From: Rugalucina vietnamica
Lineage: Eukaryota; Mollusca; Bivalvia; Lucinida; Lucinidae
NCBI GenBank assembly: GCA_964017185.1
Contig: OZ024871.1
Coordinates: 3,921,472 to 3,985,471 of the forward strand
DNA length: 64,000 nt
Direction of reading: 5' to 3'
The number at the start of each line of letters is the position of its first letter. Position 1 is the first letter of the stretch. Below are positions 44,450-53,880 of the stretch, in pieces. Under the pieces are notes generated by a model. It made no database searches. It was not told the origin of the DNA and saw nothing but the letters and a program-made list of their open reading frames with translations. The position numbers were made by a program, and so were the translations under genes.

Positions 44450-44560
44450 ATGACGTGCTAGACTTAATTCAATGACAGTACAAAATGTCAGTATATCTCT
44501 ACAAGTGTCAACACTTGACGTTACAAACGACAATATAAATTCCAACCATTTCCCTGCAAA
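44450..44560 (+). repeat. Dispersed repeat, partner at 58745-58860
   Basis: CATGACGTGCTAGACTTAAT, TCAATGACAGTACAA and AAGTGTCAACACTTGACGTT match 58745-58860 in the same orientation. The two copies may be part of the larger L array. Confidence 0.65.
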
Positions 44561-44954
44561 TGCCGTAAACCCAAATGCAAACCTTCTAACAACTTCGGAA
44601 TGCATAATGTTCCATACCGAAATTCTTTAACAGGTAAGCTCAATGACAGACTGTATCACGAAGGTGGATTTTAATCTTAAAATGATTGATGTTAACCTTG
44701 AGACTGTTTCATGACAGTTTTCGCATTGTGTTTTTGTTTCTGGCGAAGAATGTGTGTCAACCATCTTTTAACAACACCTTTCACCACACTGTTTTGAATG
44801 GCCTGAATAATGATTATGAATGTTGGATCTTAACTGGTTTAAGAAAATATTTGCATGTTTGCAAATGAATTTGTTTTATGGCGTTGTTGTTGAGGGAAAT
44901 GAAAATAGGTTCTTTCTACCTTTTTTGGTCTCCATGTTGTTGTATTTTGTCTTT
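44561..44954. other. Unassigned DNA before the giant palindrome
   Basis: No gene or repeat recognised. Confidence 0.3.
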
Positions 44955-45786
44955 AACACGGTGGGTAATCGACATACTCGGAGCCACTGGCTGCGCACGT
45001 AAAATATTATGTTAGACTTCCAGGTCACGTGCGGCTCCGAAGTTATTTACGCTAAGTTTAGGATTTAGGTCAACACGGAAAGGTAGGTGCTCGGTATTTT
45101 CCTTTTTTCTTTCTTCTTTGAATGACGTTTTCGAGAAAAATGGAATGCAATTAGACCTCTACGATAATTTCCCATTGATAAACGCATAAGACATTGAGCA
45201 AAACCTCGAAATTGTCTTTGGAGCACTTTTTCCCCGAGATCAACACTACGGAAAACAAAATGAGCCGGGTGATATTTTCCTGTAAAAGTATGCATTTTGA
45301 ACCCGCCCGTATGACTAGGTGTTGCTGTTTTAAGTATAGCTGGGTGATCATTTAACAATCACAATGTCCCCCGACATGACACCAAACAAAATCACAGAAA
45401 AAAATGCCGAAATAAAGTTCGGCTCCGATTATGTATGATGGTTCTGATTATGTAGGGTGGTTATGATTATGTACGTTGGCTCTGAAGTTGATGACAAACG
45501 CCTTTTCAGTTGGTCGGTATACTTATTATAAAACTCATAAAGTTAAAAAAAATGGTTTTTAAATTTCTACTGTCCTTATAGTTTGTTACATTTCTTCTTG
45601 TCAACGTCCGATGAAAACGGCCTGTACGTTCTGATAGGCTACATGTAGCAATAAGGATAAGCAAAACAATATTTTATCATCCATTTATGGGACGTTTAAT
45701 ACATGGTTCATGTTTTGCCCGGTCTCGTTTGTTATGAGATAACAACGATTAAGGGCAAACATTGACTTTTTTCAGATTCTATCGAA

Positions 45787-46083
45787 ATGGGATATTTCAA
45801 AGGCAAGAGAGCTTTCTAGAGCAAATGCTCCACATATCATATAATAAGGAAACGAAAATCTGCTGAACTGTCTCCTCGGCCTTCTCCTAATGTAAAAAGG
45901 GGCAAGCTCAGCATTACTTGTACACCCCGGACACCCTCATCAAGAACTAAAAAGCGACCATTATCAACACCAGGAAAGTCGGCCAGAAAACAGATCACAT
46001 TTAAGTCGCCCCATAAAATGACACCTTACAAATTGAAGAAACGCTTATGCACATCTGGTAGATACCAGAACTACATTTCTTAG
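45787..46083 (+). pseudogene. Left-arm copy of the palindrome's ORF start
   Basis: Begins ATGGGATATTTCAAAGGCAA like the right arm, but has lost about 20 bases soon after. The later frame reads GKLSITCTPRTPSSRTKKRP, LSTPGKSARKQITFKSPHKM and TPYKLKKRLCTSGRYQN. It is highly basic, rich in Lys/Arg/Ser/Thr/Pro, like a disordered DNA-binding or nuclear segment. I do not recognise a family. This arm keeps a block (SRTKKRP... to CTSG) that the right arm has lost. Confidence 0.55.
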
Positions 46084-47030
46084 AATTAATAAGTCTGAAT
46101 TTTTTTTCTACTACATCAAGTTTACCATTCTTTTCTAATTCCTGTACTACGTTTGATAATAAATTTATGAGTGCGTTTTCTGAATTACTTGGAAGTTCGT
46201 CACAAGGAATTCTTTCATGCTCAGTTTCATTACTATGACTTACAGTGGCGGTTTTTTCGTAGTCACTGGACTCTTTAACATCACTATTAGTTGAAGCGTT
46301 TAATTCTTGTACTGAAGGAATTGAAGTCACTGAACAGTTAATGTCATCTAGTATTTCTTGTGGCATTTTAAATCCTGTTTCATCCTATAAACTAGTCTCG
46401 TTCTCACAAACATTAGCAGCTGCATCAAGTACACCTGATTTATCAACTGTGTTAACGGTTTCGTTTTCATCTGTATTGATGATCTCTGCATACCCCAAAT
46501 CATCTAACATGTCCGAAGGCATTGAGGGTGGTTGACTTTTTTGTGTTATTTGCGATCATATTGTACACATTGAAATGTTGTTCTGGGCCCAGAATTACAA
46601 TACTTCCTTAACGTTAAGGTAGACATTTGTTAAGGTGGCGAATTTCAGCATCCAAAAAGATGCATTTAAAACTTACTGAAATCAAACTTATAGGTTTTAT
46701 AATGTAAATAACATTTTATTCTACACACCTGTATATTTTCGTAAATACAGTTATTGATTTTAACGGTACAATATCGTGTCAAAATTTGTCACCTTAACTA
46801 AGGTGGGCCTTAACTTTAAGGAAGCATTGTAATTCTGGGCCCTGGTATCTACCTTTCAATGGCGAAGATGTCCGGGGTGTGCATGTAATGCTGAGCTTGC
46901 CCCATTTTACATTAGGAGAAGGCCGAGGAGACAGTTCCGCAGATTTTCGTTTCCTTATTATATGATATGCGGAGCGTTTTGCTCTAGAAAGCTTCAAACC
47001 CCGTGATCTTTTGCCTTTGAAATATCCCAT
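46001..47030 (-). pseudogene. Right-arm and central ORF of the palindrome, split by a MITE
   Basis: From 47030 the minus strand reads MGYFKGKRSRGLKLSRAKRS, HIIRKRKSAELSPRPSPN and ITCTPRTSSPLKGRYQ to about 46845. Across the 256-bp MITE (46586-46841 plus one CTG) the same frame resumes with NNISMCTI, a TGA, QPPSMPSDMLDDLGYAEI, a TAG, then MPQEILDDINCSVTSIPSVQ and ENALINLLSNVVQELEKNGK to about 46075. So a basic N-terminus is followed by an acidic Ser/Thr/Glu-rich region. The frame reads on over about 230 codons with only two stops, which argues for a once-real protein. I see no catalytic motif and do not know what it was. Confidence 0.65.
46586..46841. mobile_element. 256-bp MITE with CTG duplication inside the palindrome ORF
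   Basis: The ends GGCCCAGAATTACAATACTT and the complement of AAGCATTGTAATTCTGGGCC pair for about 35 bp (continuing CCTTAA and TTAAGG). CTG flanks at 46583-46585 and 46842-46844. The left-arm sequence GATACCAGAACTACATTTC shows the empty site. A 3-bp duplication suggests PIF/Harbinger, although CTG is not the usual TWA. Confidence 0.85.
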
Positions 47031-47528
47031 TTCGATAGAATCTGAAAAAAAGTCAATGTTTGCCCTTAATCGTTGTTATCTCACAACAAACGTGACCGGG
47101 CAAAAACATGAACCATGTATTAAACGTCCCATAATTGGATGATAAAATATTGTTTTGCTTATCCTCATTGCTACATGTAGCCTGCCAGAACGTACAGGCC
47201 GTTTACATCGGACATTGACAAGAAGAAATGTGACAAACTATAAGGACAGTAGAAATTTAAAAAACAATTTTTTTTAACTTTGTGAGCTTTATAATAAGCA
47301 TACCGACCAACTGAAAAGGCGTTTGTCAACAATTTCAGAGCCAAAGTACATAATCATAACCACCCTACATAATCAGATCCATCATACATAATCGGAGCCG
47401 AACTTTCTTTCGGCATTTTTTCTGTGATTTTGTTTGGTGTCATGTCGGGGGACATTGTGATTGTTAAATGATCACCCAGCTATACTTAAAACAGCAACAC
47501 CTAGTCAAACGGGTTCAAAATGCATACT

Positions 47529-47687
47529 TTTCGAAATTACAGTACAATAGTCTGGCTTTCGTCGCCGGTTTTAAAAGGGCTACTGATGAGGGTTCATTAC
47601 CCGAAATTGTACAATATAGTCCATACTATCTCCCTTTGAATGTTTTTGCTGCTTCCAAAGGATCAAACCTTTATATTTTATTTTACA
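47529..47687 (+). mobile_element. About 160-bp insertion carrying the hammerhead ribozyme
   Basis: The left arm reads contiguous GTATGCATTTTGAACCC / GGAAAATATCACCCGGC complement, while the right arm has about 160 bp between ATGCATACTTT and ACAGGAACATATCACCCGG. The insertion begins with CGAAATTACAGTACAATAG, resembling the 3' half of a second hammerhead, then a complete one at 47577-47622. T-rich ends (CTTTT, ATTTTATTTT) flank it. Confidence 0.75.
47577..47622 (+). ncRNA. Type I hammerhead ribozyme
   Basis: All core elements are present in order. Helix I is GGGCTA (47577-47582) pairing with TAGTCC (47617-47622), 6 bp including one G-U. Then come CTGATGA (47583-47589), stem II GGGT-TCATT-ACCC (47590-47602), GAA (47603-47605), and stem III ATTGTACAAT (47606-47615), a perfect palindrome. 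The cleavage base is A at 47616, giving the triplet ATA (NUH). Short palindromic stem III is typical of hammerheads in Penelope-like elements and animal retrozymes, which are thought to act as dimers. Seventy bases upstream, GAAATTACAGTACAATAGTC looks like the 3' half of another copy. Confidence 0.85.
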
Positions 47688-48000
47688 GGAACATATCACC
47701 CGGCTCATTTTGTTTTCCGTAGTGTTGATCTCGGGGAAAAAAGTGCTCCAAAGACAATTTCGAGGCTTTGCTCAATGTCCTATGAGTTTATCAATGGGAA
47801 ATTATCGCATTCAATTTTTCTCGAAAAAGTCATTCAAAGAAGAAAGAAAAAAGGAAAATACCGAGCACCTACAGTTCCGTGTTGACCTAAATCCTAAACT
47901 TAGCGTAAATAACTTCGGAGCCGCACGTGACCCGGAAGTCTAACATAATATTTTACGTGCGGAGCCAGTGGCTCCGAATATGTCGATTACCCACCGTGTT

Positions 48001-48730
48001 CAACATGTTCACAGAAGAAATCTAATATAAGCCCGCCCTTGCAATGCACATTAATACACGTGGCTCATTCCCACTAAAAATGCTTAAGTCTGTAATGAGA
48101 CAAAATAAGGAAAACTCCAGCTGGTGTTGATATTCTAGTCGTCACCTCGGGCTGCAACTGTCACACAGCCCAATAGCTATATTTGAGCCGCCCCATGGGA
48201 AAACCAACAATCTGCATATCCGAAAACAAAGGCGCAGATCAGCTTCGCGGTAACCGCGAAGCTGATCAGCGCCTTTGTTTTCGCTACTCGGAGAGTACAA
48301 TCTCTCTTCTTTTTAAATCCGAAATTTCAAGCTTGTAGCTCTTTTCTGTGCTTCTACAGACCGGTTTGTGTCCGACCTGTTCGGAAACCACATTGTTGGT
48401 TTTCCCACGAGGCGGCTCATTTGTTGGTTTAGTATAGTTTATATCAGTAGTTGATGTAACTAACATACAATTCAGACAAGTAGTGTAGTTGACGTTATAA
48501 TCAGATCTGAAGGTTTGGCATTTTAAAACATACACGTAAAACACCTTCAAGTTGTTTTTCCTAAAATTCGAGATAGACCATGACTTCCTCCACATTTAAT
48601 AACGCACTTGTCCACTGCAATGGAAACTTGGTCTATATTCTACCTGGATATAACGTTTTACCAATTTCAGAACATGTTATTTTTTACCATTGCCTTTACA
48701 CGGTTTGACTACTGCCAATGGACATTTAAA
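48001..48730 (+). repeat. Unit L, copy 4 (5' modules), with a foldback inserted
   Basis: GAAGAAATCTAATATAAGCC, CGCCCTTGCAATGCAC, ATATTCTAGTCGTCACCTCG, then the foldback (48184-48422), then GTAGTTGATGTAACTAAC, ACACGTAAAACACCTTCAAG, TTCCTAAAATTCGAGATAGA and TACCAATTTCAGAACATGT. The order matches copies 2 and 5. Collinearity stops near 48700 and resumes at 51060. Confidence 0.82.
48184..48422 (+). mobile_element. GAGC-GCTC foldback MITE with strong central hairpin
   Basis: Ends TGAGCCGCCCCATGGGAAAA and the complement TTTTCCCACGAGGCGGCTCA form the TIR. The core AAAACAAAGGCGCAGATCAG, CTTCGCGGTAACCGCGAAG, CTGATCAGCGCCTTTGTTTT folds into a 30-bp stem with one mismatch. Other copies are at 51278, 57988 and 63737, with degenerate ones at 5787 and 62510. 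No coding capacity. Confidence 0.92.
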
Positions 48731-48862
48731 GATTTAGTCTAAACTGAACTAGGAATTGGAAACTGAAGTTTACCTGAGGGATCATCTCAAGTGAAATTAA
48801 TACCACTTGTGTCCGGTGACTTTACATGTAGCTGCTACGTATAAAATATTTTATAGATATCG
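48731..48862. other. Spacer inside unit L copy 4
   Basis: No feature recognised. Confidence 0.3.
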
Positions 48863-49024
48863 GTCATTATGTACCTCCATGGTCGTATGGTTAGCGCGCT
48901 CGCTTTCCAAACAGAAGAGTGGGGGTTCAATCCTCGGACGGTGCATTACTTGTTTTTTTTTTTTTTGTTTTGTTTTTTTTTTTTTTTTTTTTTTTTTTTG
49001 TTTTGTTTTGTTTTGTTTTGTTTG
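48863..49024 (+). repeat. tRNA-Gly-like SINE head with T-rich tail
   Basis: GGTCGTATGGTTAGCGCGCT (A box region), CTTTCCAAACAG (tRNA-Gly(TCC)-like anticodon loop) and GGGGGTTCAATCCTCGG (B box) are followed within 20 bp by long T runs and (TTTTG)n at 48951-49022. The anticodon stem does not pair well, so it is a retroposon or pseudogene, not a tRNA gene. The T runs would stop pol III. Confidence 0.72.
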
Positions 49025-49084
49025 AGAAACATTTATTATCATACAAGAGCATTAAATGCGTCTCCTATCAATGCAACATCGAAC

Positions 49085-49262
49085 TTATTTTGTTTGTTTG
49101 CATTGAGGTTTAGCGTCCCAGTCGGAACCACCACATCCTGGGCATAAAGCAATACTATGGGAAGTTAATATGTCTTACAAGGTCACAACCTGGAATGTGA
49201 ATCGAACCCAGGACCTTCCTTTTCGGAGTCCAATGTTCTACCACCTACCCATCGCACTCTCC
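49085..49262 (-). repeat. tRNA-derived SINE (tRNA-Arg-like head)
   Basis: Minus strand: GAGTGCGATGGGTAGGTGGT, GGACTCCGAAAAGG (a CCG-like anticodon region) and CCTGGGTTCGATTCACATTC (B box), then body words CTTACAAGGTCACAACC (read on +) and GAGGTTTAGCGTCCCAGTCG near the 3' end. The GTTTAGCGTCCCAGTC end resembles the SINE tail of family S. Confidence 0.72.
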
Positions 49263-49434
49263 TGCAAAATCCAACTATGCGGTCTAGGCCGGGTCCGCCA
49301 ATACATGTGTGTTTATATGTCGGCCAGTGCTACCTATACTTAAGGAAACCTCCAACACAAAACAGAAAATATTTCCCTAAAAACTTAATTACTTTCTGAA
49401 GATAAAATTTTCAGCCTTTAAGCATTTTAGTCTG

Positions 49435-49560
49435 TTTAGTTGAATTGACGTCCCAATCAATGGTCATGTCGGGAGGTTGCCACAAATTTTGTGAGACTTC
49501 TACCAAACACCAGGATTTCATGACATCCAAAATGTGCTTTAAAACATAACCACATAAGTT
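49435..49560 (-). repeat. SINE-like dispersed repeat (family S)
   Basis: TTGACGTCCCAATCAATGGT, CATGTCGGGAGGTTGCCAC, TGTGAGACTTCTACC and TTTCATGACATCCAAAATG match 20320-20460 directly and 3435-3605 inverted. Confidence 0.62.
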
Positions 49561-50679
49561 AAGCAAAACAGCTTCTATGTGTGATCAAAACATTGCGTTT
49601 TATGCAAAACAGAGTTTCTTTAACTTGAAAGGGTCGAAATTCACGAAAAACGGAAAACGGAGTTTGCGTTATGTTTCAGTGCGGTAGTTGTCATTTCATT
49701 TATCATGCTGAATATATTTTTAAAGAAATGAGACATTTGTGTGGGTTGGCTGGTTTGAAATCGTGATGTCCATCAATTAGAAGTCACGTCTGAAATGTAC
49801 ACTCTGTTTGAAGGGCAAGCTTTTAGATATTGCGTATTGCACATGTTTCGTATTCCAAAAAAGCGTGCATTTGGCCAGTTGACCAAACTGGAGTCATACT
49901 ATTATACAAGGATTAAGCACCATTCACTTTACATGCGAGTTACTGTAGTGCTATGTAACAACAATCACCCTTGTACATTTGTTAGTCCTAGGTTTTGTCA
50001 CAAGTTTACTGGTCAATGAATATTTTGATTGACAGTTGGCGTTTTGTCAATTCTAAGAAATCTTTTATAAGTTTCTCTTTGTTAGACTATCATTGCAAGA
50101 CCGTGAAAGACGCACTTGATTTGTGCCGCTATGTGCGTATAATGTGTGTCAGAAGGGGGTGTTCGTAAGAGGTTTTGCGATTTCATCCTATTTCTGATGA
50201 AAATCAGTTTTATTTTCAACTAATATTTTACAAAAAAACATATAGAATTATTGATTCTTAGAATGTAATAAAATGGAATACATTGATAGTTGTCTACTTA
50301 CTTTATTATGTTTGGAAGGTTTGCTAGCCAGCAAGTCTGCACTGTTCAGTATTTTGAAAACAAAACATGAGAAAGCTACATGCACTCACTTGACACCACA
50401 AGTATATGACTTGGTCGAATTCAATACATTTTATACATGTAGCCGACGTGGAATGGACCAAACTTACAGGGATGAAAAATATGCAAGCGGTCATATGAAA
50501 TCTGACTCGATCGCATTGTAACTGAATCCAAGATCGATTCCAAAACGTGGGTAGGGCATGCATCAAGACTTCATATCGATTTCCTAGATTATGTTGAATG
50601 AAAATTTTGACAGGCGCGTCTTTTAAGTAGGCCCCTGCCCCCCTTTGAGAAAAATGCATGGGTCAGTTTAGCCACGGAG
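49561..50679. other. Unassigned DNA (1.1 kb) within L copy 4
   Basis: No recognisable gene. Short ORFs at 49795-50019 and 50273-50659 have no features I can tie to a family. Confidence 0.35.
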
Positions 50680-50900
50680 TCCGTACGATTCATGACCCGG
50701 CGTGTGTCCCGGATTTATTGTGTGTTTAGACCCGGTCGGTTGTCCAAGGCTATGTCCCGGTTACTGTCAACCCTGCCATGGTTATGCGCAAATGTGCTCT
50801 GTGTTATTCGGTACGAGTGTTGCTAACACCATCGGTGGGAACCGTAGTCATACAGGGATACATCGGTAAAAACATGGCCAACAGATGTTAGACAAAAACG
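50680..50900. repeat. CCCGG-rich degenerate word block
   Basis: GACCCGGCGTGTGTCCCGG, AGACCCGGTCGGTTGTCC, TGTCCCGGTTACTG and ACACCATCGGTGGGAACCG recall 19120-19345 in style. It is GC-richer than the flanks. Non-coding. Confidence 0.45.
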
Positions 50901-51059
50901 GTTCGCCCCGGTCGTTCAGTGTCGACTTCTAATGGCCAAACGTCGGTCCATTATAACATACATATTATAACGTACATATTATTAACTTAAAATCTTGTCA
51001 TCATACAAGCATGAGATGACCCCTTTATAAATCTTCAATTTCAGATTCCGCTCTCCGCT

Positions 51060-52132
51060 TAGATTAATCCTTTAAATGTCCAATAAGGACAATGAGAATC
51101 CGATAACCGCTCATGACGTTTCGCCTTGCAGTGATTATCAATCGTATACCCATGATACCTGTCAACAACATTTGCGACGACTTTTTGAATTCAAGTTTGT
51201 TGCCAGTCATACTACTGAACAAAATCGGTTCTGAATTGTTGGGTACCATGACTTGCCAAACAGTAAGACCAATGGTAAATGAGCCACTGCATAAGAAAAC
51301 CAACAAAATGCTTGGGCGAGAACAAAGGCGCTGATCAGCTTCGCGGTAACCGCGAAACTGATCAGCGCCTTTGTTTTCGCTGCTCGGATAGTTCAATCCC
51401 TTTTCTTCTTAAATCCGAAATTTCAAGCTTCTATCCTTCTTCTGTGACTGTACAGGCCAGTTTGTGTCAGAACGGGTCAGAACCCAAAGTGTTGGTTTTC
51501 TCACGCACATGCTCATATGTATCTCGTATTGTTTCTCTGGAATAGTGCAAATAATCAGTCGGAGCATCAAAGGGAAATAAAGAGTCGGAAGATTGTCCAC
51601 AAATTTAACTAAACAATCTGGAATGATTCACTTTTGCCAGCAACATCCTCTTAATAACGTGGAGAAAGCCGCGAAAAACTGTCTAACTTTGGCATATTTA
51701 ACTCAATTATGGCAATATATACAGATATGATAAATGTTCCAGACGATATTCGCGATAATTTCCCCCTGACAAATGACTGTCTATCTTATACCTTCTCTAA
51801 GTGACAATCTAACACTCACTAGAGGATGATATCTTTACATTAGGTGCAAGTATTTGAGACACTAAACATTCGAGCTATTTGTTAAGATGATAAAATGTAT
51901 GCCAATGGTTTACATAGTTCTGGGGGATATGGCTATACCAACATATGCATATTTTGGGAGAAGGAGATTGTACTATTGATATGCATGAAGAGTATGTACA
52001 AAATCAGACCTTGTTTTTACAGTATATAGGCTCACATTTATTGCATTTGACACATCTTCAGAAGCAGCCAATAATAAAGTGTATCCGATATTGACTACGA
52101 TGGAGATTAATCTGATAGTTTTGTTCATTTAC
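51060..52132 (+). repeat. Unit L, copy 4 (middle modules), with a foldback inserted
   Basis: GACAATGAGAATCCGATAAC, TCATGACGTTTCGCC, GTTTGTTGCCAGTCATACTA, the foldback 51278-51516, CACTTTTGCCAGCAACATCC, CTCACTAGAGGATGATATC, GATATGGCTATACCAACATA, TTTGACACATCTTCAGAAGC and AGTTTTGTTCATTTA, then the TA-flanked insertion. Confidence 0.85.
51278..51516 (+). mobile_element. GAGC-GCTC foldback MITE
   Basis: ATGAGCCACTGCATAAGAAA...ATGCTCAT ends with the central palindrome CGCTGATCAGCTTCGCGGTA / ACCGCGAAACTGATCAGCG. It lies inside unit L copy 4. Confidence 0.9.
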
Positions 52133-53173
52133 GTGGGTTGGGATTTAAGTTCGTAGACTTTCTTCGTGAAAGATTAGATGTCTGTCACACAGAAATTGAA
52201 ATGCTATAATCTGAAAATACATTCTTTTACCTATCATATAAGGTATAAAGCATTGTTCTACTCAAAATGGTATTCGCACAACAATGAATTGAACACAATG
52301 ACCTTTCACCACCCGGGGCACGTCGTGGAAATTACGACGTCAAAACTACGTCCAATTTCAATAAGTGTCAACATTAAAACGCTTTGTTTGGAACCAAACA
52401 ACAAGCCATACCTTTACTTATTTGCAAGATTTCCTTCAGGGATTTCTTAATTACATGTATTATTGTGGAAATACTGCGATCATCAGATATAGTTTTTATA
52501 CATAACTTTCTATGCGTATCATGCATATCAGTGTTTTAAATCAAGAATGTTGGCCGTAGCATTTGAAGACTAATTGTAGACGAGTGCATTTTGTCATCGT
52601 TAAAATTCAAGTACATCCATCTGAAATCTCACATACCATTTAAATACCACTGCACGATCTGTTCCACAACTGTACAACACATCCCTATTATTTTGAATGT
52701 TTCTGTGGGTATTTTGGCTAATCAAACATACGTTTTGATCAATGCTGTTGTTTTGACTTTGCTTGTTAACGACATTTTTCTTTTCCAAGCAGCGCGACTG
52801 GCATGTACATTTTCTCCTATAACAAATCAAGTCGTCGACATAATGCTTAAAAATTTAAACTGAGATAACAACATGATACCACAATGCCATAAACTGATTT
52901 AGCTCAAGTTTTGGTTTTACAATATGATATTTGTTGGTGTGTTCTTCATCGCCACATTACTTCAGAATTGTTAAAAATTCGACGTGCCCCGGGTAGCCAA
53001 ACCTAGGTTGCTATGGAGACCATTTTATGAGCACTGCGCAAAATGTTTTGAAAAATATTGTAAACATGAAATAAGGAGACACTGTTTCTTTGTAATAATG
53101 CATCAAATATTTGATAAATGCTGTAATATTCAATCAGTAGCCAAAGTCTACGAACTTAAATCCCAACCCTCGT
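52133..53173. mobile_element. 1,041-bp TA-flanked TIR element (Tc1/mariner-like), non-autonomous
   Basis: TIRs are CGTGGGTTGGGATTTAAGTT (CGTAGACTTT) and its complement (...AAATCCCAACCCTCG). TA flanks both sides. The empty site TTGTTCATTTAAATATCCAA is present at about 32052 and 41060 in other L copies. A second inverted pair inside (GGGGCACGTCG near 52316 and CGACGTGCCCCGGG near 52980) is visible. No transposase ORF; the apparent ORFs are under 95 residues and unrecognised. Confidence 0.9.
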
Positions 53174-53479
53174 AAATATCCAACAACAGCTAAAGTCAAC
53201 CGGGTATTGATCCTGTCGGGGAATTATTCAAATAACTTTCATGAGCATTACATAATCTTGTTAGATCGATGATTTTCTCCTTTTTAGATGTAAAAGCCCA
53301 GGCGGAATTCTGTTACAATAGCACTATTCCGAATGGAATTCCTCAGGGCATTGAGACATCGTTTTATTTGAATTGCTTCTCATTTCCTGCACAATCAATC
53401 ATGAGATTATTTCTAATTGTGCCGCAAAATCATCCTTGGTACTTGAATTTGCAGTTTCAAATGAATTATTCGCCATAAA

Positions 53480-53615
53480 AAGGTACAATTAGACAATGAT
53501 CAGGAAAAAGCGCGATCAGAAAGAAACTCCCTCTCCAAAAACCGAGGTGGGAAAAACCTAAATTGACAATTAGGCACTCACACTAAGAAAACATATCGTA
53601 AGCCGAGTGAGCAAA
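53480..53615 (-). mobile_element. PLE tail fragment
   Basis: AAAGGTACAATTAGACAATG, AAACTCCCTCTCCAAAAACC and CATATCGTAAGCCGAGTGAG. More diverged than the other tails. Confidence 0.8.
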
Positions 53616-53733
53616 TTAATCACGCTTGGCGAATACTTGTTCTTGAATCTCTTGTCTTACTATTGTGTGCTCTAAGGGCCCCTTTGACTCGGCAGGAAGC
53701 ATTACCTGCTGACATGCCAAAACAATAAGAAAC

Positions 53734-53880
53734 ATCCGTGGTGCAGTGGTTATGTCACTGGCCTTGTAAACCAGGGGTCGCAGGTACGTTCCCGTGCTTC
53801 TCCAGTCTGTCGGATGAGACTATAAGCCGAGGTCCCGTCTCCATATGACCTTACATGCTGGTGGGCCGTCGAACCCCAAA
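53734..53880 (+). repeat. tRNA-Thr(TGT)-derived SINE
   Basis: ATCCGTGGTGCAGTGGTTAT (A box), GGCCTTGTAAACCAGGGGTC (anticodon arm with TGT) and GCAGGTACGTTCCCGTGC (B box) closely follow tRNA-Thr. The acceptor ends do not pair, and a SINE body follows (CAGTCTGTCGGATGAGAC, GGTGGGCCGTCGAACCCC). The B box has GTACG for GTTCG. Relative on the minus strand at 10015-10160. Confidence 0.82.

Larger units (their letters stand above)
44955..48000. mobile_element. Giant foldback (3,046 bp) with about 1-kb arms
   Basis: AACACGGTGGGTAATCGACA at the left is inverted at the right end (...TACCCACCGTGTT, ending 48000). The arms pair through GGAGCCACTGGCTGCGCACG, TTTACGCTAAGTTTAGGATT, AATGTCCCCCGACATGACAC, TTCGGCTCCGATTATGTATG, TTAATACATGGTTCATGTTTT and a coding-like stretch that begins ATGGGATATTTCAAAGGCAA in both arms (45787 on +, 47030 on -). 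The centre (about 46080-46850) holds a further ORF piece and a MITE. The right arm has a 165-bp insertion (47529-47687). Arms differ by many indels. No clear target duplication. Superfamily unknown. Confidence 0.9.

Noticed and set aside
45065-45358. Minus-strand 97-residue ORF in the palindrome arm, with a partial match (HPAHFVFRSVDLGEK) in the other arm
   Set aside because: The two arms differ by frameshifts right after the shared stretch, so there is no sign of protein-level constraint.
48863-49024. Functional tRNA-Gly gene
   Set aside because: The A and B boxes are present, but the anticodon and acceptor stems do not pair; better explained as a SINE head.
48807-49147. Phe-rich and Lys-rich ORFs
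   Set aside because: Produced by T runs of the SINE tail.
53734-53805. Functional tRNA-Thr gene
   Set aside because: Strong tRNA similarity, but the acceptor ends do not pair, the B box is altered and a SINE body follows.
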